This document shows, in pieces, positions 1 to 13,365 of a stretch of 64,000 nucleotides of DNA. How positions within the stretch are numbered: position 1 is the first letter of the stretch; the number at the start of each line of letters is the position of its first letter. Where the stretch lies: contig NC_066313.1 in assembly GCF_022539315.1 (NCBI RefSeq), positions 34,385,059 to 34,449,058 of the forward strand. The letters are read 5' to 3'. This DNA is from Serinus canaria (Eukaryota; Chordata; Aves; Passeriformes; Fringillidae). The notes under the pieces were generated by a model. The model was not told where the DNA came from. It saw only the letters and a list, made by a program, of their open reading frames with translations, and searched no databases. A program made the position numbers and the translations under genes.

Positions 1-420
1 CCATAATTATCTTAATTCCTTGAAAAATTAAAATTTTCAGGTGTCAAATACAAAATCAAAACCAAAGCTCTATTTTCTCAGTGGGAGCTGAGTTTAAGAA
101 TCACTAATCCTCCCTTTCTGATCAGCAGATTACCCCTGATATTTTTCTTCCTTGCTGACATCTGAAGGCTCAAACCTACTTTCCTAGCAAAGGGGCAAAT
201 TCTGGGCCTCTGCGTTGTTTTGTCACTCTGACTAAACCAGATTTGTCTGTAGTTGTAAGTGCTTGCAAATTTACTCATCAGCAAAGTAAGACATAGAAAA
301 GTGATAAAAAATTATGCAGTGATTTTTTGAATGAGATTTGTTTGTTAAAAATATTAATTTCATACCATGATAGTTGTTGGTGTTCATGTTAAATATGCTA
401 AATGTCATCTTTCTATTGCC

Positions 421-925
421 CAGTTCTGGACAACCCAGTACAAGAGAGACACAGCCATACTGGGGAAAATTTAATGAGGGGCCCCAGAGGTGAATGAGGA
501 ACTGGAGTATCTCTTCTCTGAGGACAGGCTGTGAGAGCTCATCCTTGAGAAGAGGAGGCTCAGAAGGGATCTTACTGATGTATATAAACACTGGAAAGAA
601 CCATGCAAAGAAACTGGAAACAGGCTCTCTTCAGTAGTGCTGTGCCAGAAGCAGAGGCCATGGGACAAACCGAAACACCGGAGCTTCCTTCTGAATATCA
701 GGAAATAATTTCATTCTATTCACGTGACAGTGGCCAAGCACTGAAAAAGGTTTTCCAGGGGGGTTGTGGAATTTCCATCCTTTCTGATAGACATTCAAAA
801 GCCATCTGATACATGGCTCTGGGCTACTGTCTGTGGGTGGTCCTGCTTGAGGAGGGGGTTTGGAAAAGATGCCCTCCAGAGGTTCTTGCCAACCTCAACC
901 ATTTTGCAATGGGGTGATTCTGTTG
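421..925 (+). mobile_element. CR1 LINE, 5'-truncated 3' end
   Basis: The sequence follows the CR1 3' region: a degraded 'gag gacaggctg' segment of the ORF2 tail, then frames reading GQALKKVFQGGCGISIL and IQKPSDTWLWATVCGWSCLRRG, which resemble the C-terminal coding end of avian CR1 reverse transcriptase. It closes with a form of the CR1 terminus (ccaacctcaaccattttgc ... gattctgtt). Frameshifts and stops break it. Short open frames at 603-809 and 766-996 are remnants of this element, not genes. Extreme 5' truncation is normal for CR1. Confidence 0.85.
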
Positions 926-1239
926 TTAATGTAGACAGACGTATTAAAAAGTATGTGATTCTTTTTATATTACTCAGAAGTAAAAGCAGAGTCTGAAACA
1001 AAGATAAAAAGTTCAGGAGCCTTCAGAGCACAACAAATTGGCTTGCAAGCCAGCAGACTCTCATCTTAACCTCTTGACTTGTAGCGCTGAAGATGGACTG
1101 AGAAGCAAATTAGAAACTTTAGGCTGCTCATGTGAAGCTGAGGCTACATCAAACATGCTGTGGAAGGCTGAGGGTTTCTGAATGATTTTGAGTCTTAGCT
1201 GTATGCAGTGTAAGATGAATTTAAATAATTTGGTCTAGA

Positions 1240-1460
1240 GGTAAGAAAAGCTCATTAAAATTAGGGTTAAGTTGGACGCACATAGGCACAAGAGCATTGG
1301 CCAGACTGTAGTATATAAAAAGCCAATGCATTCACTTATATTATTTATTAGTGTGGAAGCTGTCAGCCTGACACTCAAGCTGTGAATGCTGATGAAAAGA
1401 GCCTCAGTAAAGAACTGAAATGTAAGTCAGCTGTGTCCTTCAGCAATTCCCCTTAAGCCT
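1240..1460 (+). other. Unassigned stretch with TATA-like box, possibly LTR-derived
   Basis: A TATATAAAA motif at about 1312-1320 is followed within 100 bp by a CAGTAAAG stretch that could be a weak polyadenylation-type signal. The arrangement resembles a short LTR promoter/R region, but the family was not recognised and no ends were found. It may equally be chance. The rest of 926-2204 shows nothing else identifiable. Confidence 0.15.
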
Positions 1461-2204
1461 CTTGAGCTGCTTCTGTCTTCTCAGCTTTGGACTTTTCTGG
1501 CTGACTGCTGCCCTCATACTAACCCTGTCACAATACTGGGAAAGCCTTCCAGACAATCTCTCCCTATCAGATGAGACAGCAATAAAAAACCTGGAAGATG
1601 TGAACCAGCTAAAGACACTTCAACCTTCTTCCATCATTTTCCTAACAAATCTTAGAAACACTGAACAATCCAGGCAATGCATATCAGGTTGACAAGATGT
1701 GATAGAAACCTAGGGGCTGCAGAGCATCTCCCAGCCTCTCTGGAGAAGATTTCAGGTGCTCTTAAAATATGCCCTGAGCATACACCACTCATTCTCAACC
1801 TGGAAAGTATTCCAGCATCTGTGTGTGTGCGAATATGTGTTGATCTAATACCCATAATGGGACACTAACCTGTGCTACACATGTCCATCCAACACAGCCA
1901 CAAAAGCTCTCTTATCTCCTACAATTGTGCCTTGGTACACAGTAACAAACAAGTCCAAGGACACAGAAATGCACCCTGTTTATTCCAAGCATATAGATGC
2001 TGGAACAGCAATAAAATTGCTCAACTTGAATTTGGAAAGCATTATGACTGTTGGCAAGCAATGACACAGAAAATATCTTAGTCTGGCAATAAAGTTCCCA
2101 TTTCAGAGTGCCTGTCCACATACCAATTGGTAGAGAGCTGTTTCAACTCCCAAGAAAACTCAAGCTATGTTTTAAAAAGAAAAGAAAGTAAATATCTAAA
2201 TGCA

Positions 2205-2290
2205 TAAGTGCTAACACAGTGGGTCAGACCAAAGGGACACAGAGATCAGTACTCTGTCTCCAGTATTTGCCAGAATTGGCTAATACAGCA
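2205..2290 (+). repeat. Relic of an old amniote CR1-like/SINE-like repeat
   Basis: The segment 'cagtgggtcagaccaaaggg' followed by 'cagtactctgtctccagtatttgcca' matches a motif I recall as abundant in turtles and crocodilians and found as decayed copies in birds (actgggtcagacc..., cagtatcctgtct...). The copy is short and diverged. The exact family name is uncertain. Confidence 0.5.
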
Positions 2291-5200
2291 CACATTTATC
2301 TTTTCACTGCTGATTTATGCTCATTTCCTACTTCTTCTCACTTGGCAGCTCCCTGAACGAGAGATTGTGTTTGGACCTACGGAATTCAATATTCACCAAG
2401 TTTACCTTTCCTGAATTTGTCTCATGCTTTCTTATTGTGCATTTTGTGCTCAAATATCAGAGCTTAAGCCTCAGGTTCAGAGGAAAAAGGCCAAAACAAA
2501 AGACATTTCATATCCTTTCCCATAATGAAAACAGTTTCCAATGATTGTATTTGTTTCCAGTTGTTTCTAAATATAAAGGATCCATTACTCTTTTACAAAA
2601 CACTGACATATTTAAGTGTAGATAAATAAAAGACAATTTTTATTATATAATATTTTTAAAGCACGTTATGAGTTACGTGATTTTACTCAAGAATGAGAAA
2701 AAACTTGAAACTATCTCCACATTTATTTTGTTTTCTATATACTGCCCAGGAACCAAGAAATTGTTTGAATCAAATAAGGATAACTTGGCCTATTTACTAT
2801 TTTACTTTTTAATTTAAAGTAGCAGAACAATCATATCATTGCTTCTTTGTTTCATGGTGCTGGTTATAATAAATTCATCTATGGTTCCCCAAGATGAACC
2901 TCAAAGAACATAAACTTGATTTGGTATTGAGGGTAGTAGAGACAAAGTAGATACAAAAAGATGGTCCCCTGAAGAGCTTTACACCAAAGAGAATAATATG
3001 CTCATCATTAGTCCCTGCAGAAAGCCAGTCATCAGGAACCTGGAGTGTTTGGGTAGAATATTTTTGTAAACGTAATATGACTGGTACAATGCAACCAAAT
3101 TTTAGACATGAACTCTAAGATTCATATAAAGCTAGTTAAAGCGCAGAAAGAAAACTATGGCATATAATTTTCTATAATTTAGCTAGAAAATGCAGTACAC
3201 TGTGTAAATGGACAAAAATAACCATCACTTTAGGCAGCCTTCTTTTCAAAAAGCAATTACAACTTGTTACCCTTTGAATTTTGCTTCTTCTTAACAGCAT
3301 TAAAAAGGACATGTTTTTCAGCTTCAGAGGTCTAAAATGTTTTATAGAAGCTTTGTTATAAGGTTGTTTCATGTGCCAAATATCCGCTACCCAATTTAAA
3401 AAAAAATAAATTAAACTCAGTGGCGCATTTTTGATCTTTCATTTCCAACAGAGATATTCTTCAAATCTTTTCTATTTTTCTATATTGCATAAACTAATGT
3501 GGTGTATAATCATTTCTCAATTTTTCTCTGCAATCTGTTATCAGAGACCTTAATACTGACACAGACCTCCAGACTTAAATGAAGCTCTGCATGGGACTGC
3601 TGTACTGCAGAAACAGATGCTAAATTGGAAGGAATAAAAATAACTTTTCTGTACAACATGTGGAGGTTGAGGAGACTTTGCAGTGCACAATTCTGCATGA
3701 TATTTAACTCTACAGGAACCTTTTTTATGTCCAGAGGTGTAAGAAAATCAATCTCGTGTTTCATTCATTAAACAGATATCAAATAATGATACCAGAGATT
3801 GAGCTGTAATTAAATAGAATAACTGAGATTTTTTCAAAATAATGGGTGGAAAAATGCAGTAAACTAACCAAAAACAAACAGATTTTCCTTGGATCACCCT
3901 TGAAGGTTGGACCACTCTTAACAGCATGATCACTCCTTAACCCCTGTGGTATAGATCTATGAGACACATGCAAACTGAAAGTCATCTTCCCTGCACTTCT
4001 AAGTGCTCTGGGAGGGGTTTAGCTCAATTTCACAGCTGCTTATTCAAATCTGTTCCTGTAACAACAACTCTGACTGGAAGTAAACTCCCTTTACCCTGTG
4101 GAGTTCTGCAGTGCTTTGTCCAAGAAGCAGTGTTAAAGAACTAAAATGGATTTTTCCTCAAGTGCTTTCAGTGGATTTTTCAGTGCTTTCTGAAGTAAGT
4201 TTTCTTATTCATGCTCATTCTGTTTCTGCTCATTCTGTTTCTCCTTATAGCACAGTCACCTGCACCCCTTTTCTGTACAGTCTAACATAGTTTGTCACTA
4301 ACTTCAGACTGCTTCTCCTTCTGACTAGCTCTAGCTCTCAGCCCTCAGTTGTGGAGAGGTGGCTTCAGCTTGGTATGGTTGTCAGACTTGTTTTGGGAGG
4401 TTCTAATTCTCAGCAAGCCAGAGCAGTTTATCTGGGGAAACATGCTTTTAGAGCAGACCTTTCCATCCTGGATTCCACTACAGTGTCACACAAAAATGCT
4501 GCTCTAAAATGAAGTAGAAACTTGTATAGGAAGCCCTGTCTGCTTGGACACAGAGGCAGACCTGGCATTTCTACTTTGCATGGGTGACCTACCTTGCCAA
4601 AGCTGCTGACTGTGCTGGTGTCTTAGGATGGGCACCAGATTCCTATCTGTACTATCTGTTTTGACCTCAAATCAGAGCTTAACCTGAATTAACATGTAAC
4701 AACTGTGGAGAAAATTATGATATCACAAAATGAAGAGAAGAAAAAGTGTTCTTATCTATAAGTCAAATCATAACTGAAGACTTACTATGCCTGTGTGTGC
4801 TAAATGGGAGACCTGTGGACCATGACAGAACCAGCAGGTTCTGTTAATGCTATCAAAAGTTGTAGAAGCTTTTCTAATCAGTTGAAACAAAATACAATAC
4901 AAAACCTTTAAGAATAGGTGCTGTTGCTTATTCTGCATGAAGTTATCTTTATCACAGGGCACCCACTTCTCTAACACTAATTTTTTATCTTCCCACGATA
5001 ATAGAAAGCAGAGGTTTTTACATGTCAATCAAGTGGTATGAAATCAGAAGTGTACTGTTTCATTTTTATTGGAATAATGTTCCTTCTTGCTGTGAGCAGT
5101 TCACAAAATCTCCTAAAAGTGAGTGCAATCCACTGCTTCCCATTGTTACCTTGTTCCATTATCATTAGATTGGACTCAAAGAACAGGCTGGCAAATGAAT

Positions 5201-5773
5201 GGGCAAAAGGAAGATCAGGGCCTGACACACACAAAGCTGTGGGACAGTGAGATACAATTCTCTTTTATATTGACACACCTCATTACTTTCTCATTCCTTT
5301 TGAGAAAAACAGATTGGGGTTGTACTGTATATCTTGCCAACAACTGATACCTAGTTATCACAGACAGAACTTACTGGCTAAAGAGAGTGGCTGGTTGATG
5401 GGTGTTTCCAAAAATAGAAACAGTCTGAGGAAAATGGAAATGAAATACCTGTAATGTAATGGAAGAGTAAATGTCTGTAAGTATGCTCAGTTGCCTTTCT
5501 GTAATGGAAATGAGGGAAAGAACAATATCTGCAAAGTGGTGGAATCCTTTTATTGCTTACCTAACCACAATTATATTCCTGTCCCCTTTAATGAAAATGT
5601 ATTACTGACCTAAATGGGTGAAAAGCTGAATGCCTGAGAGACATCATCTACTGAACTGCCCAGATTGAAACTGAGCTGCCAGGAATATCATGCTCATTTT
5701 AGCACATGCCCTAGCAGTCAGAAAAAAAAAGAGAAAAAAGAAATATCCAACAGGTCTGTAACAGATGAAGCCA
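2291..5773. other. Intronic DNA without recognised features
   Basis: AT-rich unique-looking sequence. The only local structure noted is a short tandem copy of TGCTCATTCTGTTTC at about 4212-4243. The open frames here are short and show no protein family. Confidence 0.6.
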
Positions 5774-5796
5774 ACACACACACACACACACACACA
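5774..5796. repeat. (CA)n dinucleotide microsatellite
   Basis: An uninterrupted CA run of about 11 units followed by CATATGG. Likely polymorphic in length. The flanking bases are unique intron. Confidence 0.95.
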
Positions 5797-8700
5797 TATG
5801 GTTAAGGGAATCAAAAGCATATTTGTATTTGGGGAAGTATGTTTTAAAACTTTTAAAAATTATTTTATCAGAGTTTAATTTTCTAGTAAAAACAAGTGTT
5901 TTGCCACACATAGATAGTTTTGTGAGTTAAAACTTCTTTATATTTCTTGCAGGTATTCATCACCTGCAAAAGTAAATTACCAGCCAATCAGGGAAGAGGG
6001 CTTAACATTTCTATTGGATTTTAATTGTAAAAAGCTCTTTTTCTTTTTCGTGTGTGTTTTCATATGTATATAATGCGTACAAAAAATACACAGAGAGAGA
6101 ATGAGTTTAAAGTAGAACAAAGTTCTATTAAATAAGCAAGGATCACAGTTTATATGGAGTTCTCCTATGAAAGTACCACTGGAAATAAAGATACCTATTG
6201 TCTTAAGTTTTCCAAGTACACAAAGTGTTGCCAAGGTAGCTGAAGAGAGTTACCTCTTTGCAGTAATGGCTGGAATCAAACACATCTGTTTGAAACCTCC
6301 ATTTCTCAGAAAAAGTATATTTTTTAGTTAACCAAGTATAAATTCACTCCCTATTACAGTAACTTTCAGGAGTTACAACTGATGAGCCATGAAGTGTTCA
6401 TCAGGTCAGAACTGATGTACCTGTGCCATCAGGTGTGAGAGACAGCCTGGATCAGAGGATGACATCTTCCCTAGGGGAACAAGACAGAGTACAGGGCTGC
6501 CTGCTGGTATGTGAGCTACTGATACTCCTCATCCCTCCACTAAGGAGGGGGAGACTGTTGTAGTGCCAAGAAAGTCAAAGAGCCTGCGTCTGGCATTGCC
6601 ACCTGTGCTTCCATAATTCCAGCTACCATAATTTGAGAAGGGTTTTCATTCATGGGGGAAATGTTCTACCTACCAGTACTACTTACACTTTGATGGTTTG
6701 AGCAAAAAGCTGCTGGAAATAGCCTTCATTGGGATGTGTAAGACTCTGTTCATACCATGGATGTTACTTTGGTAACACCTCTTCCTTTCTCTCCATCCCC
6801 ATACACAATGCATCTCTTTTCCCACACAAAGTTTTGAAGCCACACGGGAGCTGCTTGGTGATAGATCATCACAACATCAAAACACTGTATATACTTAAAT
6901 TTCAAATACTGGGAGCCCTGCAGTTACTGCTTAACCAACAGAATTTGTATTTTAAATAGAAAGATAATCTAGAAGCCACAGAAGCTGCATCATTTTGCAG
7001 CAGATGCTGATAATCCTCATTTGTTTTATGACTGTACTGATTTGAGTGGATTATAAGGACAGCTCACTCAGAGAAAGCTTAGCCCAGCTGGATGTCATAT
7101 CAAAACAGAGCAGGCACAGAGATACACAGCTTTTATGCTTTGAGCTGTAATGTTCAAAGGAGACTATAAATTTTAAATTATATTTCTGTCTCAGATTGCT
7201 TTACTGGTTGCTATTATGAAAACACTTGTGCTTATCAGAACTGCAAACCATTATTTCTCAGGAATTTGTGTACTTTGCATTAGTTTGTGCTTTTGATATC
7301 ACTTTGTGTGTAATCTGTGCTATTTCTCTTGTAAAATCAGGCTGCCACTGAGAGCAAATTATTTTAATCGTGCATTTCCTTTGGTCTTACATCTGAGATC
7401 TACAAATGTAATAAAGTGTGCCATCACCATTCCTATGAATTTGCCACTATTGTTCTGACATGCTGCTCCCAAAGCAAAGAGAAAGCAAATAACAGTTATG
7501 TAAGATATGAAAATAAGACTGAAATGATTCACTTGGAGGCAACTGGTCACAAGTATGCAGCCAAAGGAGATTTCTAAACGAACATCAGTCTAGATTTTAC
7601 AAGCTTTTTTTTCTCTTGATTTTGGGTCTTTTTCTAGGTATGCACAACCTGCTTTCAAAACCAGCCATTTTCAGTTACAGAGTTAGTTAATTTAAGACTG
7701 CTGATGGAAAAGGTTTCACATGGTAGTAGGGGATAGGTAAACTCATAAGAATAAAGATAAAGCAGTTTTATGACTGTTAGTGTGTTGGTCAGTAAACAGC
7801 TGTTATGTAACTAGAATATAAAGCTGTGTGTGCATTGATTTCACTATGAAAGAACCTTAAGAAATGCAAAGAGACAAAGTGTTGGCTTATCTGGTGACAT
7901 ACTTCTCTGAAAAATGCAAACACACTTTGCAGGTAAGACTTCCCAGTGACAATCTGACTGCTCTGAATATTTAAGATTTCAGAATCCCTTTTTTAACCTC
8001 TGTTAGACTCTTGTGGCTGGTTATGTCTATCATAGTTCCTAGAGGGAGAAGAAAACACCAGTACAGGAAATAAGGTTAATTTCCAGGTTAACCATCTCAT
8101 TTGATACAAAAGGAAAAAGTGCTTGGTCTTTTTCCAGAAAAAATATGTAGTTGATTGAATGGAATCAGGCATTTCAGGAAGTATTTTTCTGTCTCATTTT
8201 CAACATGAAGTGTTGATCAGCTTCCAGTGCTTATGTCAGACAGAATTTTTTCTTTTGGCTTAAAGTAACCAATGTTGAGAGCATCCTCTCCAGCTAAAGG
8301 ATACTGAGCTTCAAGTCTTCTTAACCTAAACTATGCCTATTCTTGACTGAAACTAGGAGCTCAAGCTTCTTTTTTTGCTGATCAAATTTGAATGCTCTGG
8401 CATCTGCATTGCAGTCTGCCTAAAGGTCTCTACTACTGGGATTGTTTCATTGGAAAACCTGTACATAGTCATTGCATGAGAAAGGCAAATCCAGTCAGGT
8501 TTATTTTATAGTACAACTGATATTTAATGCTTTTTTAACAGAAATAGGTAATGCCACGGAAACTGGTTATCCTCTACACCTCTTCCCTGGTAGTCAGAGG
8601 AGCTATGATGCAGCCACTTGTCTGGGATGTTGGTGTAGTTCAAGTCACTTGAAGGAAAATGTGCTTCTCCTTTATGTCTTAGAAAACAAACTGAAAGATC

Positions 8701-11487
8701 TGTGCAATCCCAACACCTTTCACAATGCAATTATTTCATCCCTGATAAGTGCTATGCAAGGCTTGAGAATTTTAGTGCCTTGTCTAAGGCTGGCAGGATT
8801 TATTTCCAAGAAAAGGGTAATAATGGGAACATTTTCTGTAAATGTCTAGAGCCATTTCAAATGCTCTACATCTGCGTTGGACTGAAGGATACAATACAGG
8901 GATGGGGGAAACTTTTACCCATGAAGAATGACTGCTGAGGGCCAGGCAGAAAAAAAAAAGACATCTGAAGCAGAAGTAGACCACTTGCATATAGGTCATC
9001 CATTAGTGACTGGAAAGGGTAGAGGATTATACCAAGAGCCTAGGAAGGATAAGGAGTAAAGCAGCATTCTAAAATTCTTAAAATTTTATATTTTTCAAAA
9101 TAAACACACACAGGGGAACTGTAATTTTCCTAATTATAAGTATTTAGTTCTATTTGAGATGCCCAAGGGTATCCCACCCAAATTACAACTGCTGGTTCAG
9201 CAGTGATCACTAAATCATGCTTCACATATTGCAGTTCTGGGAAGATGTCCTGGTTATCTACAATAAACACAATAAACCTTTGCTCACAAAACTTATGTAT
9301 GGATGACTTGTAGCTGAAGTCACAAGCCACCCATGAATTGCAAAACTTTTCATGACAGATGCAATTAAAGGTATTATGTGACAGATATTTGTCAGCTTAC
9401 ATTATATAATATGCATTTTGGTTCTAATTTTCTCTTCTCACAGGCTAATATGTATGCTGTAAAATTATTGACCTAATTTAAAATCTATTTTAGTAGATTC
9501 AAGGGAGAGACAAACATTTTTTTATTAATCTTTCCCATTTTTGTTTAATACTTGCTGCATTATCCAAACTATTGTTACTGCAGTTTGGAGCTGTGATATT
9601 GTCCCATCAGTGTCATTGAAATGGTGCTGATCTATACCTTTGGAGAGTATTGTTTTGGAGTCTAATTCTGTTTGACTCTTTTAGGTCTCGTTCACGTCCC
9701 AAGGACATCACTTATAGCAATATCAAAAAAAAGGTGATTTAGGATTAACACGACATGTAAACGTCTACAAAGTAGATGTCAGTATCTGACTAATGAATCC
9801 CGTACTAGTAATTTGAAAAGAGGGAAAACCTTTAGTCATAACAACCTTAAAAGACCTGCTGAGAACAATTACACGAAAATACAAAATGATACCCCATATC
9901 TGGCCCAGGGGGACTAGTAGAAACCATCTCATTTCTAAGGTAGATGAGTCTGTCCATGACATCCACTTACAGAACTTTAAGATCTTGATTCATTTTGGAA
10001 ATTCTGTCAATCACAGACAGAATTAATCTTTCAAAATGATGAAAATATCTTGGTCAAAAGTGCTACCATTGCATTAGGTATGACAGTCAATCCCATAGAT
10101 CATGTAAGAAATATTCAGTCTTAACAGCCCTCACCAAGCACTCATGACAAACTCATGACTGCCAAATGTGTACTTTTCCCATTCCCCATTTTTCTGCCTC
10201 CCTGTGCCTCAGTTGCTTGGAGGAGATGTGTGACAATGGTGAACAGAGGAAGGATGGTGGAGGCCATGTGACATCCCCTTACTCCTTTGCTCACAGGCAT
10301 TTCTTGGTGAGGCTGCTCAAAGTCCACCACCACTAGAGCAGGAATGAGGGCGACAGAGATGGGTGCAGTGTTTCATTATTTGTGCTGCAGCGCTCACATA
10401 AGTAAAAACTTTGTGCAACTGCAAGATTTAATGTATCCTACAATTACCATGCACCTTGCACCCTAAGAGCTGAAAATAAAACTCTCCATACTAAACTATG
10501 CACAAATGTGTGTAGACATAAGGAGAGTTTGAATGCATTCCCTCAAAGAAATATTACTTTTTAGAGGGAAAATTGTTTGCCTACTCATTACTGGAGACCT
10601 ATCCAGTCCTTTCTGCCCCAGGTTCACAGATATAAGAAGCCAGAAGCCACTATTACCTTTTTCTGTTGCAAACAATCCATATTGCAAATCTTTTTAATGT
10701 TGTGTCAACTAGCCTGTGATTTAATGCTACACTTTAACTTATCCAAAAATCATTTTAACTACAAATTGCTATACAGCAGTGATTTTGATGTTTTCTGAAG
10801 GTCTACAGATTACCATATTCAAAAATATTTCAAAAAGAGTTTCTTATTCATTTTTTCTTCTAAAATGTCACTCAGTTCCAGATGCTTTTGTTCCAAATAA
10901 ATGAAAAGCAAAGAACCTTGTACTGAACTCTCATTTTTCAAATAGAAGGTTCAGATTTGATGTCATCATATTCTAAGATTAAGAAATTTCTTATTTAGAG
11001 AATTGCTTATATAAACTACAACCAGATTCTGTTCTTCCAGGGTTCCAAAACAGAACTAATTTCTTTGGCCATCATTTTGTGAAAGAAGTAAAGGTAGAAA
11101 AATGGTAAAAATGACAGATTTAGTTTTGGGTTTGGTTTTGGTTTATCCAAAGAGAAAGCAAAGCTGTTACTCGAGAAACACTCGAGGTGCTTCTGTTTTA
11201 TTCTGCTAACACTCTGTAAGTTTACAGATATAAAGTAAGGTATTTATAAAGGTTGGTAGATATACCAAAGAAATACTTAGTAAGGCTATATTAATGAGTC
11301 TGCTGCATAATACTCTATTTTCTATTTGATAAATTAGTTCATTTGTTTCTATCTTCTTCATTCTTGAAGGACTCCTGCCCAAGCCCCAGATGTGTCACAG
11401 CAGCACAAGGACATTCTGAAATAAATCTAGTGTCTAAATCTAGAAAACCATGCATCAGCAAAGTCACTGCCTGTTTTACTAAAAAAA
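5797..11487. other. Intronic DNA without recognised features
   Basis: No repeat family or gene was recognised. The longest open frame, 8472-8849 (125 codons), opens only from a TTG and resembles nothing I know. A somewhat GC-richer patch at about 10140-10340 was examined and not identified. Confidence 0.55.
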
Positions 11488-11998
11488 GTTTATTTCCATC
11501 TTTCCTAAGTTCTGATCCCTTTAAGTTCTGAAAGGCTGCAGTAAGATCTCTGCAGAGCTCTTTTTTATATGAGAGGTGTTCCAGCCTCTGACAATTTTTG
11601 TGATTCTCCTCTGAACTCGCTCTAACAGGTCCCTGTTGTTCTTGTGCTGAGGACCCCAGAGCTGGATGCAGCACTCCAGGTGGGGGCAGAGTAGAGGATT
11701 AGAATCCCCTCCCTTGCCCTGCTGCCCACCCTGCTTTGGATGCAGCCCAGGGCATTGTTGCCTTTCTGGGCTGTGAGTGCACACTGCTGAGTCATGTCTG
11801 GTTTTTACTCCACTGTTATTCCTACATCCTTCTTGACAGAGCTACTCTCCATCTCTTCATTCTCTAGCCTGTATCAATATCTGGGGTTGCCCCAGCTCAA
11901 GTGCAGAACCTCACATTGGATTTGCTGAACATTATAGATTTTGCATTGGTTTATTTCTCTAGCCTGTCAAGCCTGTTGAGCTGATTATTGCTAAGGGT
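11488..11998 (-). mobile_element. CR1 LINE fragment (ORF2 C-terminal part)
   Basis: On the minus strand, frames read LECCIQLWGPQHKNNRDLLERVQRR and LEHLSYKKELCRDLTAAFQNLKG, characteristic of the CR1 ORF2 C-terminal region. The plus strand has the matching 'ccccagagctggatgcagcactccaggt' and 'ggggttgccccagctcaagtgcag' blocks. The frame switches between two registers, so it is a dead copy. Overlapping open frames at 11339-11674 and 11521-11784 derive from it. The section 11340-11487 is less certain. Confidence 0.9.
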
Positions 11999-13220
11999 CC
12001 ACAGCAAAAACCAGCAGAGATTGTGAAAGTCAACTGCAATGAGTGGCCTCCATGTGAGGTTTTGCTGACCAGATCTATGTCTAGTGCTGCCCTTCTGAAG
12101 GAATGACCTTGGAGGACAGATCACCTCTCAATTTCTCCTTATCTAAGGACAGATATGTAATAACTACTTTCCTTTGTAAAGCTGTTTGAGAAGAGAGAGA
12201 CTGCAAGCGTAGGGAGGAAGAAGAAACATAACCGAAAAGAAAGGAAGAACATAAGAGACATAGAAAGAGACATAGGTTATGCCAAACAAAGGGATGGGAC
12301 TGATGGGAAAAAAGGAGCATGCAGCAGCATTTGGATGTGGAACAACATACTTAGAGGGCCAGCAAAGGGAGATGCACCAAAAGGATCAACACAGTTGCTG
12401 GGATCCAAGGATGAGGCTGACATGCTGGCAGAGGGACAGTTTGAGTTTTTACACATTAACAGTGTAAAACAAGCAGAACCAGATCAGCCTAAAGCACACT
12501 ACATCATGAGTATAAAGCCTTCAAAGAAACAATAAAAAAGTTACTCCTGGTTCCTGCCCAAAATCAGATACATGAAAAATGCCAAACCACATGAGTAAAT
12601 CTTTTACACCAAGGTCTACAGATCAGGAAGACATTTCTGCTCCTATATTTTCCCTAATGTAATTTTGAAATTATTCTTTTTTTTGTATCTCTGGACTGCA
12701 TTCCTGGAAGGTTTGGAAAGCAAGTATAAGGTTTGTGCATTAAAATTTTCTGTGGGGTTGCCCAGGGAAACTGTGCTTTGTATGTCACTGTTCAACAGCA
12801 TGCCAATAAAAGCCTTCAGAAAAGCAGAGTAATCACCTCTACTCTTTCCTCAGCTCTCGTGTAATGTGGTCTAAATGAAAAAATTTGGTAGTTTTCTTTG
12901 AAAATGGGAAAAAAATAATTTAGATCTAAAAAAGAGAAATCTACCTGAGCCACAACTGTTCAAGGGACATGAAAATCACAATGATTTTTCTTTGAGTTTG
13001 AGAAAGAATGGTTATTGTTAGCCACTGAAGTAATAAAAGGTGATGGGTCAAATTAATATATTTTGTTTAAAAATATTTATCAATTACTTTGACTTTAAAA
13101 TATTGATTCAAATCCAAGTATATGGAACCTTATCGTTTAGCTTTATGTAAACGAAAATGACATTATTTAAATTGATAGACTACAATACTCTGAACTTAGC
13201 CATATATACTAAAATCAGAC
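11999..13220. other. Intronic DNA with a purine-rich tract
   Basis: No gene is recognised. The plus strand is strongly purine-biased at about 12185-12275 (runs of GA, GGAAGAAGAAA and AAGAGACATAGAAAGAG). The remainder is ordinary AT-rich intron. Confidence 0.5.
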
Positions 13221-13365
13221 TGTTACAGAATATTCTGAGTTGGAAGGAACCAATAAGGACCATTGAGTCGAACTCCTGACTGCACAAAACAACCTAAAAG
13301 TTAAATCATATAGCTAATTATGTTGTTCAAACCCTTTTTGAATACCACTGGGCTTGAGGCTGACT
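13221..13365 (-). mobile_element. CR1 LINE 3' end, short fragment
   Basis: The plus strand reads as the reverse complement of a CR1 terminus: 'acagaatattctgagttggaaggaacc', then 'tcgaactcctgactgcac' and 'ttgttcaaaccctttttgaa'. These match the form common in songbird CR1 copies. Insertion orientation is minus and the copy is heavily diverged. Confidence 0.8.

Noticed and set aside
8472..8849. 125-codon plus frame
   Set aside because: TTG start and no recognisable family; consistent with chance in AT-rich intron.
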